Assembly (NCBI GenBank): GCA_040217175.1
Contig: JAVJNT010000002.1
Location: 186,001 to 250,000 of the forward strand
Length of the DNA: 64,000 nt
Direction: 5' to 3'
DNA from: Phycisphaerales bacterium
GTDB taxonomy: Bacteria; Planctomycetota; Phycisphaerae; Phycisphaerales; UBA1924
Shown here: positions 24,307-32,985 of the stretch, in pieces
Layout: every line of letters begins with the position of its first letter
Position numbering within the stretch: the stretch's first letter is position 1
Program-made: the position numbers and the translations under genes
Notes under the pieces: generated by a model
What the model saw: the letters and a program-made list of their open reading frames with translations, nothing else
The model's database searches: none
Told to the model about the DNA's origin: nothing

Positions 24307-25212
24307 TCACATCGGGCGGCGGAGCGGGTTGCCCGGGCTGTTGTCGCCCATGCTTCGGTCGCGGTCGGAGACCCACGATCGGGACTTGGGGCGCTCGGCC
24401 TCGGAGGGACCGTGATCGCCCATTGGTCGATCGACGACCCCCACGGTCCGCTGGCCGTGGTTGCTGCCAACGCCCGAGGAGCGGATGGTCTCCAACTCCT
24501 TGTCGAGCTTGCGGTCGAGTTCGCTGACCGACCGCACGATGACGCCGGCCTCGACGCCCTCGCGGAAGCACCACAGCACGTAGCCGGCCAGCACGGCGGC
24601 CACCAGCGGCAACGCCACGTGCGAGGCCAGCAACGCGACCGAGTCGAGCTGTTGCGGGCCCTGGCTGGACGACAGCAGTGTCTGATAACTCACGAACGTC
24701 CCGTTGAGCGGCAGGCCCGGGAGATTGATCACCAGCGGCAACGAGGCAAGGCCGAGCACCGTTGCCCACGTGCTCGCCCGCACGGCCTGTTCGACGCCCG
24801 GCACGCTCCCGCCGCCGGCGACCACGGAGCCGAGCCCCACGGCCACCCACAGCGTTGCGACGGAGATCAGGCCGATCGACGCCGAAGCGTCGGTGAACGT
24901 GCGCAGCGTGCCGTCCCAGCGGCTGAGGACCTTCTCGGGTTCGGTCGACACGGTTCGAGCACCGCGCGTCGCGGCCCGGCCCGTCCGAGAACCGCGGGCC
25001 TCGCCCGAGCCGGCCTCGGGCGTGACGACGGTGAGCTGCTGGGCGGCCGGCGGCGTCTCAAGCACCGTCCAGCGGACGTCGGTGAAGTGCACGAAGCCGA
25101 AGGACAGCATCTGCAGCACCGCCGCCAGGATGACGGCCATGGCCGACCAGGTCACGGTGGTGCGGAGCTGGACCAGGGCCCCCGAGACGTGGGGGCGGGC
25201 GGAATAGGGCAT
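24307..25212 (-). CDS. Four-helix membrane protein of unknown function
   Basis: 301 residues; ATG 25212 with a perfect AGGAGG upstream. Hydrophobic helices at about 17-44 (VTWSAMAVILAAVLQMLSFG), 112-135, 150-172 and 205-230 (LASHVALPLVAAVLAGYVLW). A charged loop of about 60 residues separates helices 1 and 2; the cytoplasmic tail (about 240-301) is hydrophilic, beginning with SVSELDRKLDKELETI, which could form a coiled coil. No family recognised. The 251 bases to the next leftward gene (24056-24306) show only a GGAACG/CGTTCC hairpin near 24216; no gene seen. Confidence 0.7.
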   Translation of the reverse strand: MPYSARPHVSGALVQLRTTVTWSAMAVILAAVLQMLSFGFVHFTDVRWTVLETPPAAQQLTVVTPEAGSGEARGSRTGRAATRGARTVSTEPEKVLSRWDGTLRTFTDASASIGLISVATLWVAVGLGSVVAGGGSVPGVEQAVRASTWATVLGLASLPLVINLPGLPLNGTFVSYQTLLSSSQGPQQLDSVALLASHVALPLVAAVLAGYVLWCFREGVEAGVIVRSVSELDRKLDKELETIRSSGVGSNHGQRTVGVVDRPMGDHGPSEAERPKSRSWVSDRDRSMGDNSPGNPLRRPM

Positions 25213-25392
25213 CGGCACGATCCTCCTACGAGGTGCGCGGCACCTCAAGGAGACGTATCGAATCGGATCCGGGTGATTCCAAGCGACGCGGCCGACCACT
25301 GCCGGATCGGGCGCTTGCCCAGTCGATACTGCCCGCGCGAGCGGGAGGGCCGGCCCAGATTCCGGGAAGATCGGACGCGTCGAGCAGGTTTC

Positions 25393-25412
25393 AATTATTT
25401 CTGAAAGTATGC
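25393..25412 (+). promoter_or_regulatory. AT-rich inverted repeat upstream of mqnC
   Basis: TTTCA-N8-TGAAA in the only AT-rich patch of the 267-base gap 25213-25479, followed by TATGCT, which could serve as a -10 element. It is the likely promoter or operator area of mqnC; nothing else was seen in the gap. Confidence 0.3.
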
Positions 25413-25479
25413 TGTACCGATGGTCCTGGGGCGTCAACAATGTCCCGAAGCACGGACCTGGACTCCTTGGGAGACCTCG

Positions 25480-26925
25480 ATGCCCTCGATCTACGCAGCC
25501 CCGCCGCAGCACCCCGAATTCCCGGCGAAGGACCCCGGGCTGCTGGGTGCCGTCGTCCGGGGACAGGCCCGGCTGACACCCGAGCAGGGACTGGAGATCC
25601 TGCAAACCATGCCGCTCGCCGAGCTTGGGCGCTGGGCCGACGCGCGTTGCCGGCAGGTACACGGCGACACCTACCGGACCTACGTCATCGACCGCAACAT
25701 CAACTACACGAACGTGTGCAGCGCGAAGTGCATCTTCTGCGCGTTCCGGAGAGACGCCGAGGACCACGACTCGTACACGCTCGAGTACGAGGACATCTAC
25801 GAGAAGATCGCCGAGCTCAGCGATATCGGCGGCACGCAGATCCTCATGCAGGGCGGCATGAACCCGGCGCTGCCGCTGGACTGGTACCTTGGACTTCTGA
25901 GCGGGATCAAGGAGCGCTTCCCGCACATCCACATCCACGCGTTCAGCCCGCCGGAGTTCATCGAGTTTGTGCACTTCTTCGATCCGCCCGGCGCGACGCT
26001 CGAGGACAAGATCCGCTGGGTCATGGTGCGGCTGCGTGAAGCTGGGCTGGACAGCCTGCCCGGCGGCGGCGGCGAGATCTTCGCGCCGGCCGTTCGCCGA
26101 AAGATCGGCCTGGGCAAGTGCAACGCCGAGGCGTGGCTGACCTGCATGTACGTCGCGCACACGCTGGGCATGTTCACCAGTGCGACGATGATGTTCGGGC
26201 ACATCGAGGGCCTGGGCGACCGCGTGCACCACATGCGGCTCGTGCGAGACTGGCAGGACCGGGCGCTGCTCGAGGGCGGCGCACGAGACCCCATGGACGC
26301 CGGGCCGGGCGAGCCAATCGCCACGCCCAGCTTCGGGCACTACAAGGCGTTCATTAGCTGGCCCTTCCAGCGCGAGAATACGCCGCTGGGCCGGCTGCGC
26401 GAGTGGGGCGAGGGCGAGGGCGACGCCGGCGACTTCCCGGGCGACGTCGTCGCGAAGCTCGACGGCAGCGGGACGAAGGACGAGCACCCCGAGTTTGGTC
26501 GCCGCCTCAGGCTCGCGGGCGCGACGCAATACCTGCGCACGCAGGCCCTCAGTCGCCTGATGCTCGACAACATCTACTCGATCGGCAGCAGCTGGGTCAC
26601 GATGGGCCCGCACGTTGGCCAAGTCGGACTGAAGTTCGGCGCCAACGACATGGGCAGCGTGATGATGGAGGAGAACGTGGTGTCGTCGGCGGGCACGACG
26701 TATTGCCTCAACGAGCCCGTGCTGTGCCGGCTCATTCGCGACGCGGGCTACGTGCCCTCGCAGCGCGACAACACCTACGACGTTATCCGCACGCACGACG
26801 GACCCGAGAGCCCCGACCTGCAGGTGACCGACTGGAGCGAGCACCGCGCCCGCAAGCTGCACACGCAGGCACCTGCCGAATCGTCGGCGGCGACCCTGAC
26901 CGTCAGCGCCGGCTCACGAGACTGA
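25480..26925 (+). CDS. mqnC: Cyclic dehypoxanthine futalosine synthase (radical SAM), enlarged
   Basis: 481 residues from ATG 25480 (GGGAG upstream). Radical SAM enzyme of the futalosine menaquinone pathway. TYVIDRNINYTNVCSAKCIF carries the cluster cysteines Cys-80, Cys-84 and Cys-87; further motifs are SLPGGGGEIFAPAVRRKI, SATMMFGHIEGLGDRVHHMR, and QVGLKFGANDMGSVMMEENV, which separate MqnC from its relative MqnE. The usual length is 360-390; the excess lies in two charged loops (about 265-290 and 305-345: WGEGEGDAGDFPGDV...KDEHPEFGR). Menaquinone is the respiratory quinone implied. Other mqn genes are outside the window. It overlaps the tail of the convergent small gene by 12 bases. Confidence 0.92.
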   Translation: MPSIYAAPPQHPEFPAKDPGLLGAVVRGQARLTPEQGLEILQTMPLAELGRWADARCRQVHGDTYRTYVIDRNINYTNVCSAKCIFCAFRRDAEDHDSYTLEYEDIYEKIAELSDIGGTQILMQGGMNPALPLDWYLGLLSGIKERFPHIHIHAFSPPEFIEFVHFFDPPGATLEDKIRWVMVRLREAGLDSLPGGGGEIFAPAVRRKIGLGKCNAEAWLTCMYVAHTLGMFTSATMMFGHIEGLGDRVHHMRLVRDWQDRALLEGGARDPMDAGPGEPIATPSFGHYKAFISWPFQRENTPLGRLREWGEGEGDAGDFPGDVVAKLDGSGTKDEHPEFGRRLRLAGATQYLRTQALSRLMLDNIYSIGSSWVTMGPHVGQVGLKFGANDMGSVMMEENVVSSAGTTYCLNEPVLCRLIRDAGYVPSQRDNTYDVIRTHDGPESPDLQVTDWSEHRARKLHTQAPAESSAATLTVSAGSRD

Positions 26926-27258
26926 GTCGTCTGATTCTTTGACGCCGTAGGTCGTGAACTTCTGCTCGACGAAGCCCTCGCGCTGCTCGGGCGGGTGTGC
27001 GACGCTGACCGAGCGGTCGCCGCCCGGCCTCAGGTAGAGCTCGGCCATCCGTCGCTCGATCGAGTCGACGATGGCCTCGCGCTCGGACTCGGGCGCGAGC
27101 ATGAGGCAGGCAAGCCAGCGACGGCCAAGCTCGGCGCCGGCCGGACGGAGCAACTCAACGAGCATCTGGACGTGGTCGCTGGGCGAGAGCGTCGGCGACG
27201 GAATCGGCCCGTGATCGGGCGGCGTCGGATCGTCCTTCGGCTGAGGCTGGGCTGACAT
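26914..27258 (-). CDS. Hypothetical protein overlapping an HTH regulator
   Basis: 114 residues from ATG 27258, preceded by GAGGG. Proline-rich N-terminal third, then a helical segment (HVQMLVELLRPAGAELGRRW, LAPESEREAIVDSIERRMAE) and a short tail. No family recognised. Its first 104 bases overlap the end of the HTH gene in another frame, which is long for a normal overlap; a later start near 27165 would remove most of it but has no ribosome-binding site. Likely co-transcribed with recG and the regulator. Confidence 0.5.
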   Translation of the reverse strand: MSAQPQPKDDPTPPDHGPIPSPTLSPSDHVQMLVELLRPAGAELGRRWLACLMLAPESEREAIVDSIERRMAELYLRPGGDRSVSVAHPPEQREGFVEQKFTTYGVKESDDSVS

Positions 27259-27706
27259 GGTCACCCTCTGGCGGCTTGGCCTCGACGCTCGTCGCAGGCT
27301 TCGCGGCTGCGTTTTCGCCCTGGCGGATCATCGTTTCGAGCACCTGAGTGTAGCGTTCCAGCCGATCCATCCGCGACTCGAGCCGCTCGATGGCGAGTGC
27401 CACGTGGGTGAGCAGATCGGTGGCGTTGGCCTCCCGCAGCACGTGCGGCTTCACCTGCGCCTGCCGCATGGGGCCGCGGCCGGTGAGCACCCAGTTGATG
27501 TTGAGCCCGAGCGACTCGGAGAGCCGCGAGACGAAGTCGACGCTCGGTGCATGCCCGCCGAGGTATCGGCGCACGGTCTCGGGGTGGGTGTTGGTTATCT
27601 GACCAACGCGGCGGAACGTCCGATCGCCGACGGCGATCTGCAACCGGTCGTGCAACCGCTCGCCCGCATGCACGCCGTCGTTCGCTGCGATCCCATCTCG
27701 GCTCAC
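27155..27706 (-). CDS. HTH (XRE-type) DNA-binding protein with helical tail
   Basis: 183 residues from GTG 27706, 18 bases after recG. Residues about 14-75 form a Cro/CI-like helix-turn-helix: RRVGQITNTHPETVRRYLGG is the HTH, followed by PSVDFVSRLSESLGLNINWV and LTGRGP, the WxLxG ending typical of XRE proteins. The second half has a coiled-coil segment (ALAIERLESRMDRLERYTQV) that could dimerise it, and a disordered Ala/Arg/Asp-rich tail that is double-coding with the next gene. Target unknown; no operator sites recognised nearby. Confidence 0.7.
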   Translation of the reverse strand: MSRDGIAANDGVHAGERLHDRLQIAVGDRTFRRVGQITNTHPETVRRYLGGHAPSVDFVSRLSESLGLNINWVLTGRGPMRQAQVKPHVLREANATDLLTHVALAIERLESRMDRLERYTQVLETMIRQGENAAAKPATSVEAKPPEGDHVSPASAEGRSDAARSRADSVADALAQRPRPDAR

Positions 27707-27724
27707 GCAGGTATTGTGTCCCGC

Positions 27725-29878
27725 TCATCCGACGTCGGCAAGCCCGAGCCACTCGCCCACCGTTCGCAACACGCGACGCCTAAGCACGGCGTCCTCGGCG
27801 TTCCCCAGTTTGGGGGATCGCTCGACCCAGGCTTGCGCGTCGCGGCGTGCGAGTTCAAGCAGTTCAGCGTCTCGCACCAGATCCGCCACGCGCAGGGGCA
27901 AGGCACCTGATTGGCGCGAGCCAAACATCTCGCCCGGCCCGCGAAGCGCGAAGTCTGCCTCGGCGAGCTTGAAGCCGTCGTTGGTGCTGGTGATCGCCTC
28001 CATCCGCCGCGCACCGACGTCGGTGGTCGGGTCTGCCACGAGCAGGCACTCGGCGCGAAGCCCATCGGGCATGCCGCCGCGACCGACGCGCCCGCGGAGC
28101 TGGTGGAGCTGGGCGAGCCCGAAGCGGTCGGCCTGCTCGACGACCATGCACGTCGCGCCCGGCACGTCGACGCCGACCTCGACGATGGTGGTCGCGACGA
28201 GCACGGGCGCCTCGCCGCTGCGGAAGCGTTCCATCGCTGCCTCACGCGCAGCGGTCGGCATCTTGCCGTGCAGGAGCCCGCAGCGTACGCCCTCGAGCGG
28301 GCCTGACTGGAGCTCCTTGATGAGATCGATGACGCCGACGAAAGGCTCCTTGCTCGCCGTTGGCTCGGATGGCTCGACCAGCTCGAGCTGCTGCGAGCTG
28401 TCGCCGATCGCGGGTGCGACGACGAACGCGAGACCCCCGCCGCGGACGTGCTCGCGCAGCCGCTGGTACGCCCAGTCGCGAGAGGGTGTCGGGATGTGCT
28501 CGGTGTGCACGGGCTGGCGGCCCGGCGGCATGTCGCCGATGGTCGTCACGTCGAGGTCGCCCAGCACGCTGATGGCGATGGTGCGCGGGATGGGCGTCGC
28601 GGTCATGACGAGCGTGTGGGGGATCGTCTCGCCGGCCTTCTCGCGCAGGGCCGCACGCTGGTGCACGCCGAAGCGGTGCTGCTCGTCGATGATGGCCAGG
28701 GCGAGGCTCTTGAACTTGACCGTGTCGGTGAGCAGGGCGTGCGTGCCGACGACGATGTCGACGTGGCCCATCGCGAGGTCTGCCAGCACGCGCTGGCGAT
28801 CGGCGGGCGCGAGGGCGCCGGTCAGCATCGCCACGCGCACGTCTGCTCTCTCCAACATCGCCCGAAGCGAACGCTCGTGCTGCTCGGCGAGGATCTCCGT
28901 GGGGGCCATGAGCGCGGCCTGGTGCCCGGTGGCGACGGCCATGAGCATCCCATAGGCGGCGACCATCGTCTTGCCCGAGCCCACGTCGCCCTGGATCAGT
29001 CGGTTGGCGGGCGTCGTCTGGGCGAGGTCGCCGGCCAGCTCGTGCATCGCGGCGAGCTGGCCGGGCGTCGGCGTGTAGGGCAGCCGCGACACGATGCGCT
29101 CGTGCAGCGCGTCGTCTGCCCGCAGCGCGATGGCACGGCCCTCTTGCCTCAGCTCGGCGCGGCGGAGCTGCACGCCGAGCTGGAGCATGAGCAGCTCGTC
29201 GTATGCCAGGCGGCGGCGCGAGACGGCAACCTCGTCCTTGTTGGCGGGTGCATGCTGCATCCGGTACGCCTCGCGCAGCTCGGGCAAAGCGTGGTGGTCG
29301 CGGAAGGCCTCATCCAAGTGGTCTTCGATGAACGGGAGCGCTGCGGGCAGGGCGGCGGCGATGGCGTCGGCGATGGCCCGGCTTTTGAGACCCTCGCCCG
29401 CGGGATACACGGGAACGAGGCGCCGGTCGAGGCCGGCGTTTGGTACGTCGGCCTCGTCGGCCTCGGGCAATACGTCGAAAGTGGGGTTGGCCATCTGCGG
29501 GTGGTGGTTGTACGTCGCGACCTTGCCCTGCACGCGGAGCCGCACGCCGGGCTGGACCTGCGAGCGCAGGTACCCGCCGTTGAACCAGACGAGGTCGATC
29601 GAGCCCGAGTCGTCGGTCAGCTTGGCCTGCAGCCGCTGCTTGGGGAAGCGGCCGGCCATCCGCGTCGAGGTGATCTCCCCCACCGCCGAGCCCTGCTCGC
29701 CCTCGACCAGTTCGGCGATCGGGCGCGTGGGCTCGTGCCACTCGTGCCGCATCGGCAGATGGGCAACGAGCTTGCCGACGTTGGTCAGGCCCAGTGCCGC
29801 GAATTGCTTGGCGCGGCGCGGTCCGACGCCGTGGAGCTCGATGAGCGGGCTGGTCAGGCTCAGGGTTTGCTCGGTCAT
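27725..29878 (-). CDS. recG: ATP-dependent DNA helicase RecG
   Basis: 717 residues, full length. Remodels stalled replication forks and Holliday junctions. N-terminal wedge/OB domain (LIELHGVGPRRAKQFAALGL), then Walker A LIQGDVGSGKTMVAAYG, DEQH box (LAIIDEQHRFGVHQRAAL), VMTATPIPRTIA, and the C-terminal helicase motifs VATTIVEVGVDVPGATCMVV and HQLRGRVGRGG, ending with the LRGPGEMFGSRQSG block specific to RecG/Mfd-type helicases. Its ATG overlaps the stop of the DUF971 gene (ATGA), so the two are co-expressed. Confidence 0.96.
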   Translation of the reverse strand: MTEQTLSLTSPLIELHGVGPRRAKQFAALGLTNVGKLVAHLPMRHEWHEPTRPIAELVEGEQGSAVGEITSTRMAGRFPKQRLQAKLTDDSGSIDLVWFNGGYLRSQVQPGVRLRVQGKVATYNHHPQMANPTFDVLPEADEADVPNAGLDRRLVPVYPAGEGLKSRAIADAIAAALPAALPFIEDHLDEAFRDHHALPELREAYRMQHAPANKDEVAVSRRRLAYDELLMLQLGVQLRRAELRQEGRAIALRADDALHERIVSRLPYTPTPGQLAAMHELAGDLAQTTPANRLIQGDVGSGKTMVAAYGMLMAVATGHQAALMAPTEILAEQHERSLRAMLERADVRVAMLTGALAPADRQRVLADLAMGHVDIVVGTHALLTDTVKFKSLALAIIDEQHRFGVHQRAALREKAGETIPHTLVMTATPIPRTIAISVLGDLDVTTIGDMPPGRQPVHTEHIPTPSRDWAYQRLREHVRGGGLAFVVAPAIGDSSQQLELVEPSEPTASKEPFVGVIDLIKELQSGPLEGVRCGLLHGKMPTAAREAAMERFRSGEAPVLVATTIVEVGVDVPGATCMVVEQADRFGLAQLHQLRGRVGRGGMPDGLRAECLLVADPTTDVGARRMEAITSTNDGFKLAEADFALRGPGEMFGSRQSGALPLRVADLVRDAELLELARRDAQAWVERSPKLGNAEDAVLRRRVLRTVGEWLGLADVG

Positions 29879-30228
29879 GCCGATGGGTCTTCGTCCGCGC
29901 CGGCGCGATCGGCATTGGGATCGATCGAGCGGAGGTAGTCCCAGCTGAAGATGCCGGTCCGGTGGCCATCGGAGAAGGTCACGCGAATGGCGTAGCGGCC
30001 CACGAGCTGCGCATCGACGGCCCGGAGCTCCGAGCCCGAGCCGCTATCGGGCACGACTACCAGCGGGTTGGTCTGCATCTCCTCGCGAAGCTGCCGCATG
30101 TCGGCCGACGGAGACATGCGGCGGAGGTATGCGAGCGGATAGAACGACTCGCTGCCGTCCTGCCAGCGCACGGTCAGGCCCTTCACGCGGTCGAGGTCGA
30201 GGCTGGCCGGGGCCGGCTCCTGGTTCAT
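29875..30228 (-). CDS. DUF971 domain protein
   Basis: 117 residues from ATG 30228 (18 bases inside the longest frame, which opens with TTG at 30246). Contains the DUF971 pattern: VRWQDGSESFYPLAYLRRMS in the first half and GRYAIRVTFSDGHRTGIFSW followed by DYLRSID in the second. The domain also occurs at the N terminus of gamma-butyrobetaine hydroxylase-like proteins and is sometimes beside Fe-S assembly genes, but the biochemical role of the free form is unknown. The second cysteine cluster of some family members is absent. Coupled to recG. Confidence 0.82.
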   Translation of the reverse strand: MNQEPAPASLDLDRVKGLTVRWQDGSESFYPLAYLRRMSPSADMRQLREEMQTNPLVVVPDSGSGSELRAVDAQLVGRYAIRVTFSDGHRTGIFSWDYLRSIDPNADRAGADEDPSA

Positions 30229-30282
30229 GCCTTGCGTCCCGAGCAAGCGTGCCGCGCTCGCGGGGGTTCTATCGTCCTAGAC

Positions 30283-31164
30283 ATGCACCACGATAGCGCC
30301 GGCACCGAGTTCGACCGCACCCTGCACGACGCCAACAAGCGGTGCGGGGCCCCGCTGTGCGTCGGCATCGATCCGCTGGTCGAGAAGCTGCCCGAACCAC
30401 TGAGCGGCTCGGAGCCCGGGCCGGCGTTCGAGGCGTTCGCGCGTGGCGTCATCGACGCCGTCGCGCCGTCGGCGAGCGCGGTCAAGTTCCAGTCGGCGTG
30501 CTACGAGCGGCTTGGCGTTGCGGGGCTCGTCGCCCTCGAGGCGGGCATCCGGCACGCACGCGACGCCGGGCTCGCAGTGATCCTCGACGCCAAGCGGGGG
30601 GACATCGGCGTGTCGGCACGCCACTACGCCGCTGCAGCCGCAAGCCTTGGCACGCAGGCTATCACGGTGAGTGCGTATCTTGGCATGGAGACCGTTGAGC
30701 CGTACCTGGACGCGGGGCTGGCGGTGTTCGTGCTCGTGCGTACGAGCAATCCCGGCTCGGCAGACGTCCAAGACGTGCCGCTGCGGTCGGGGGGCACGCT
30801 GGCGATGCACGTGGGACGACTCGTGGCCGAGTTGGGCCGGAGCCGGTCGGGCGTGCATGCGGTCGTCGGTGCGACCCAGCACGATCAATCCGGCGTCCTG
30901 CGGGCGGTCATGCCAGAGCAGTTGTTCCTGCTGCCGGGACTTGGTGCCCAGGGCGCGAGCGTGCAGGATCTCTGCGCCTTTGCCATCCACCCACGCCACG
31001 CTGGCGACGATCCGTCGCGTGGCTTGCTGGCCACCGCCAGCCGATCGGTGATCTACGCGGGGCAGGGTGCCGACTGGACCCGGGGCGTGTCGGCGGCCGC
31101 CGCTGATCTCAACACTCAGCTCCGATCGGCTTTGCTGCCGCCCGCGGTCGCGCCGACTGAGTAG
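30283..31164 (+). CDS. pyrF: Orotidine 5'-phosphate decarboxylase (type 2)
   Basis: 293 residues, ATG 30283. Last step of UMP synthesis. Catalytic motif LAVILDAKRGDIGVSARHYA with Lys-104; substrate motifs LCVGIDPLVEKLP and VKFQSACYERLGVAGL; phosphate-binding FLLPGLGAQGASVQD and the C-terminal SRSVIYAGQGADWTRGV. The size and the DPxxxKLP entry define the longer type 2 subfamily (about 270-300 residues). Divergent from the DUF971-recG operon with a 54-base gap. Confidence 0.94.
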   Translation: MHHDSAGTEFDRTLHDANKRCGAPLCVGIDPLVEKLPEPLSGSEPGPAFEAFARGVIDAVAPSASAVKFQSACYERLGVAGLVALEAGIRHARDAGLAVILDAKRGDIGVSARHYAAAAASLGTQAITVSAYLGMETVEPYLDAGLAVFVLVRTSNPGSADVQDVPLRSGGTLAMHVGRLVAELGRSRSGVHAVVGATQHDQSGVLRAVMPEQLFLLPGLGAQGASVQDLCAFAIHPRHAGDDPSRGLLATASRSVIYAGQGADWTRGVSAAAADLNTQLRSALLPPAVAPTE

Positions 31165-31223
31165 GGCATGACGCACCGAATCATGTGAGCAAGATCCACT
31201 ACGAACTGCGCCATCGGCGCACG

Positions 31224-31252
31224 AAAACCGACAATCCCAGCGGGATTGTCGG
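31224..31252 (-). terminator. Rho-independent terminator of the PEP-CTERM gene
   Basis: On the minus strand, CCGACAATCCC-GCT-GGGATTGTCGG (11 perfect pairs, three-base loop) followed by TTTTC, 51 bases after the stop of the leftward PEP-CTERM gene. The same stem read rightward lies after pyrF and could also serve it, though without a T-run on that side. Confidence 0.85.
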
Positions 31253-31302
31253 CGATGGGTCTATTACTCGATCGAGGGAGGCGACCGAGGCTGGTGCTCG
31301 CC

Positions 31303-31956
31303 TTACCGGCGGCGGCGAGCGGCGGCCAAGCCACCGAGGCCGAGCAGGGCCAGCGTCGCGGGAGCGGGGATGACCTCACCGCTCACCTGGGTCGACACGC
31401 CCGTGAAGTCGGCGTCGAAGAAGCCGCCCGAACCCGAGATGAACAGCTGGACGAGGGCACCGTCGTAGGGTGCCGTGCCGGGCAGGTCCGTCGAGAACGA
31501 ACCAGCGGTCGGGCCGTCGAACGTGCCGTCGCCGCTGACGTCGCTGAAATCGACGCCGGACAGCAGGCCGTTGAAGGCGATGATGCCGCCCGATCCGAGC
31601 TGGATGAACTCGCCATCGATGCTGCCCGAGAGCGTCTCGCCGTGGACATCGACGATGCTGAACGTGCCGTTGCCGTCAGCAGTGCCGGCGCCGGTGATCA
31701 TGACGTCGATATCGAAGCTGAAATCAGACGCGCCGGTGCCGACGAAGCCGGGCTCGAACACGGCCGTGCCGCCCGGGCTGGCCAGGCGCGTCACGTCGCC
31801 CGAGGTCGCCGCGGTCGAGGCACCCACGAACGAGCTATCGCTCGCCGTGAAGGAGCCGTCGACGTCGGTGAACCCGAACGTCAGGATGGCTTGGGCGTTT
31901 GCAACGGCTGCCGTAGCAGCAACGCCTGCGATCGCAAGAAGCTTGGTGTGACCCAT
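31303..31956 (-). CDS. PEP-CTERM-type exported protein
   Basis: 217 residues. GAGGAG before the ATG; signal peptide (KLLAIAGVAATAAVANAQA). The body is rich in Gly, Ser, Thr and Asp with beta-strand spacing (PPC/lectin-like appearance), no catalytic motif. The C terminus IPAPATLALLGLGGLAAARR RRR matches the PEP-CTERM sorting signal: Pro-Ala-Pro, a hydrophobic helix and an Arg cluster, cleaved by an exosortase-type enzyme. No exosortase gene is in the window. Upstream 31957-32299 (343 bases) is the least GC-rich stretch in the region; only candidate promoter sequence such as TTGACG on the minus strand was noticed, no gene. Confidence 0.85.
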   Translation of the reverse strand: MGHTKLLAIAGVAATAAVANAQAILTFGFTDVDGSFTASDSSFVGASTAATSGDVTRLASPGGTAVFEPGFVGTGASDFSFDIDVMITGAGTADGNGTFSIVDVHGETLSGSIDGEFIQLGSGGIIAFNGLLSGVDFSDVSGDGTFDGPTAGSFSTDLPGTAPYDGALVQLFISGSGGFFDADFTGVSTQVSGEVIPAPATLALLGLGGLAAARRRR

Positions 31957-32299
31957 CTCTGCATCTCCTCATGGGCTTCGTGCCCGTTCGATGCGTCCCG
32001 ACGATCGACCAATAGGCCGCCCAGTCTCCCGGTGGGATCGGGACAATCTCCTCTTAGCTTACAGCCTAACCGACCCTCCGCTAGGAATCCAGAGCGTTTT
32101 CTCTTCTTCGTGTCTGAATTATCTGGACGCTCGCTCTTCCGGTTACCCAGCTTGCCAAATCCGGTCCGGAGTCAGGAGCTGCGAGTGTTATCGGGCTTTC
32201 GACGTCGAACCTAGACGTCTGATAACGAAAACGACGTCCGCGTTGCGTTTCGTCAACATGAAACGATCGGATTGTGTTTGCATTGGGAAGCCGCCGGCT

Positions 32300-32863
32300 T
32301 CACATCGGCTTCTTGTCGATCGTGACGTCGTAGACGTGCAGGAGCTTCTCCTTATCGAAGATCAGCTCCTGGCGGCTCTGCCCGGTGATGTCGTACTCGG
32401 TCGTCAGCTCGATGGCGTCGACCGGACAGGCCTCTTCGCACATGCCGCAGAAGATGCACCGAAGCTCGTCGATCTCGAACTTCTTGGGGTACTTCTCGCG
32501 GTCGTCCCACGGGCTCTCTTCGGCCACGATGTGGATGCAGTTGGCCGGGCAGATGGTCGGGCACATCATGCAGGCGACGCACTTGACGCGTCCGTCCTCG
32601 TCCCGGTTCAGGCGGTGAACGCCCCGGAAGTTGCTGGCGTTGATGCCGCCCTCTTCGACCGGGAGGTGCTCTCGCCGCTCCTCGGGATATTGCAGGGCCC
32701 GGTTGGTGTTCTTGCCCGGAAAGACCTTGCCCTGGCCGAAGCTGGTGAAGAAGTGCCGCATGGTGGTGCCGAATCCGACGACGACCTCTCGGACATAGAG
32801 CCGTTCGGTGGCGCTGGTCGGGGTGGGCGCAATCCGCAGGATGTCCTGTTCTGGCACGGTCAT
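32300..32863 (-). CDS. nuoI: NADH-quinone oxidoreductase subunit I
   Basis: 187 residues, start ATG 32863. The two 4Fe-4S ferredoxin motifs are intact: VKCVACMMCPTICPANCIHI (Cys-95, 98, 101 and 105) and CIFCGMCEEACPVDAIEL (Cys-136, 139, 142 and 146), with the NuoI-specific EIDELRCIFC and EYDITGQSRQELIFDKEKLL tail. Part of the peripheral arm of complex I, passing electrons from NuoG to NuoB. No other nuo gene is visible, so it is stand-alone here, which is unusual. Alternative: a ferredoxin-like subunit of a related complex. Confidence 0.88.
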   Translation of the reverse strand: MTVPEQDILRIAPTPTSATERLYVREVVVGFGTTMRHFFTSFGQGKVFPGKNTNRALQYPEERREHLPVEEGGINASNFRGVHRLNRDEDGRVKCVACMMCPTICPANCIHIVAEESPWDDREKYPKKFEIDELRCIFCGMCEEACPVDAIELTTEYDITGQSRQELIFDKEKLLHVYDVTIDKKPM

Positions 32864-32985
32864 GGGGCCGATGATAGGGCAAGGACCGTTCGGCCGATGG
32901 CGGCGTGGAGGGAATCGCCGTCGCGGGAGAAATCGGCCGGAAACCCGATGAACGACGCGGCCTCGGGCCGAGATAGACTGTTGGT

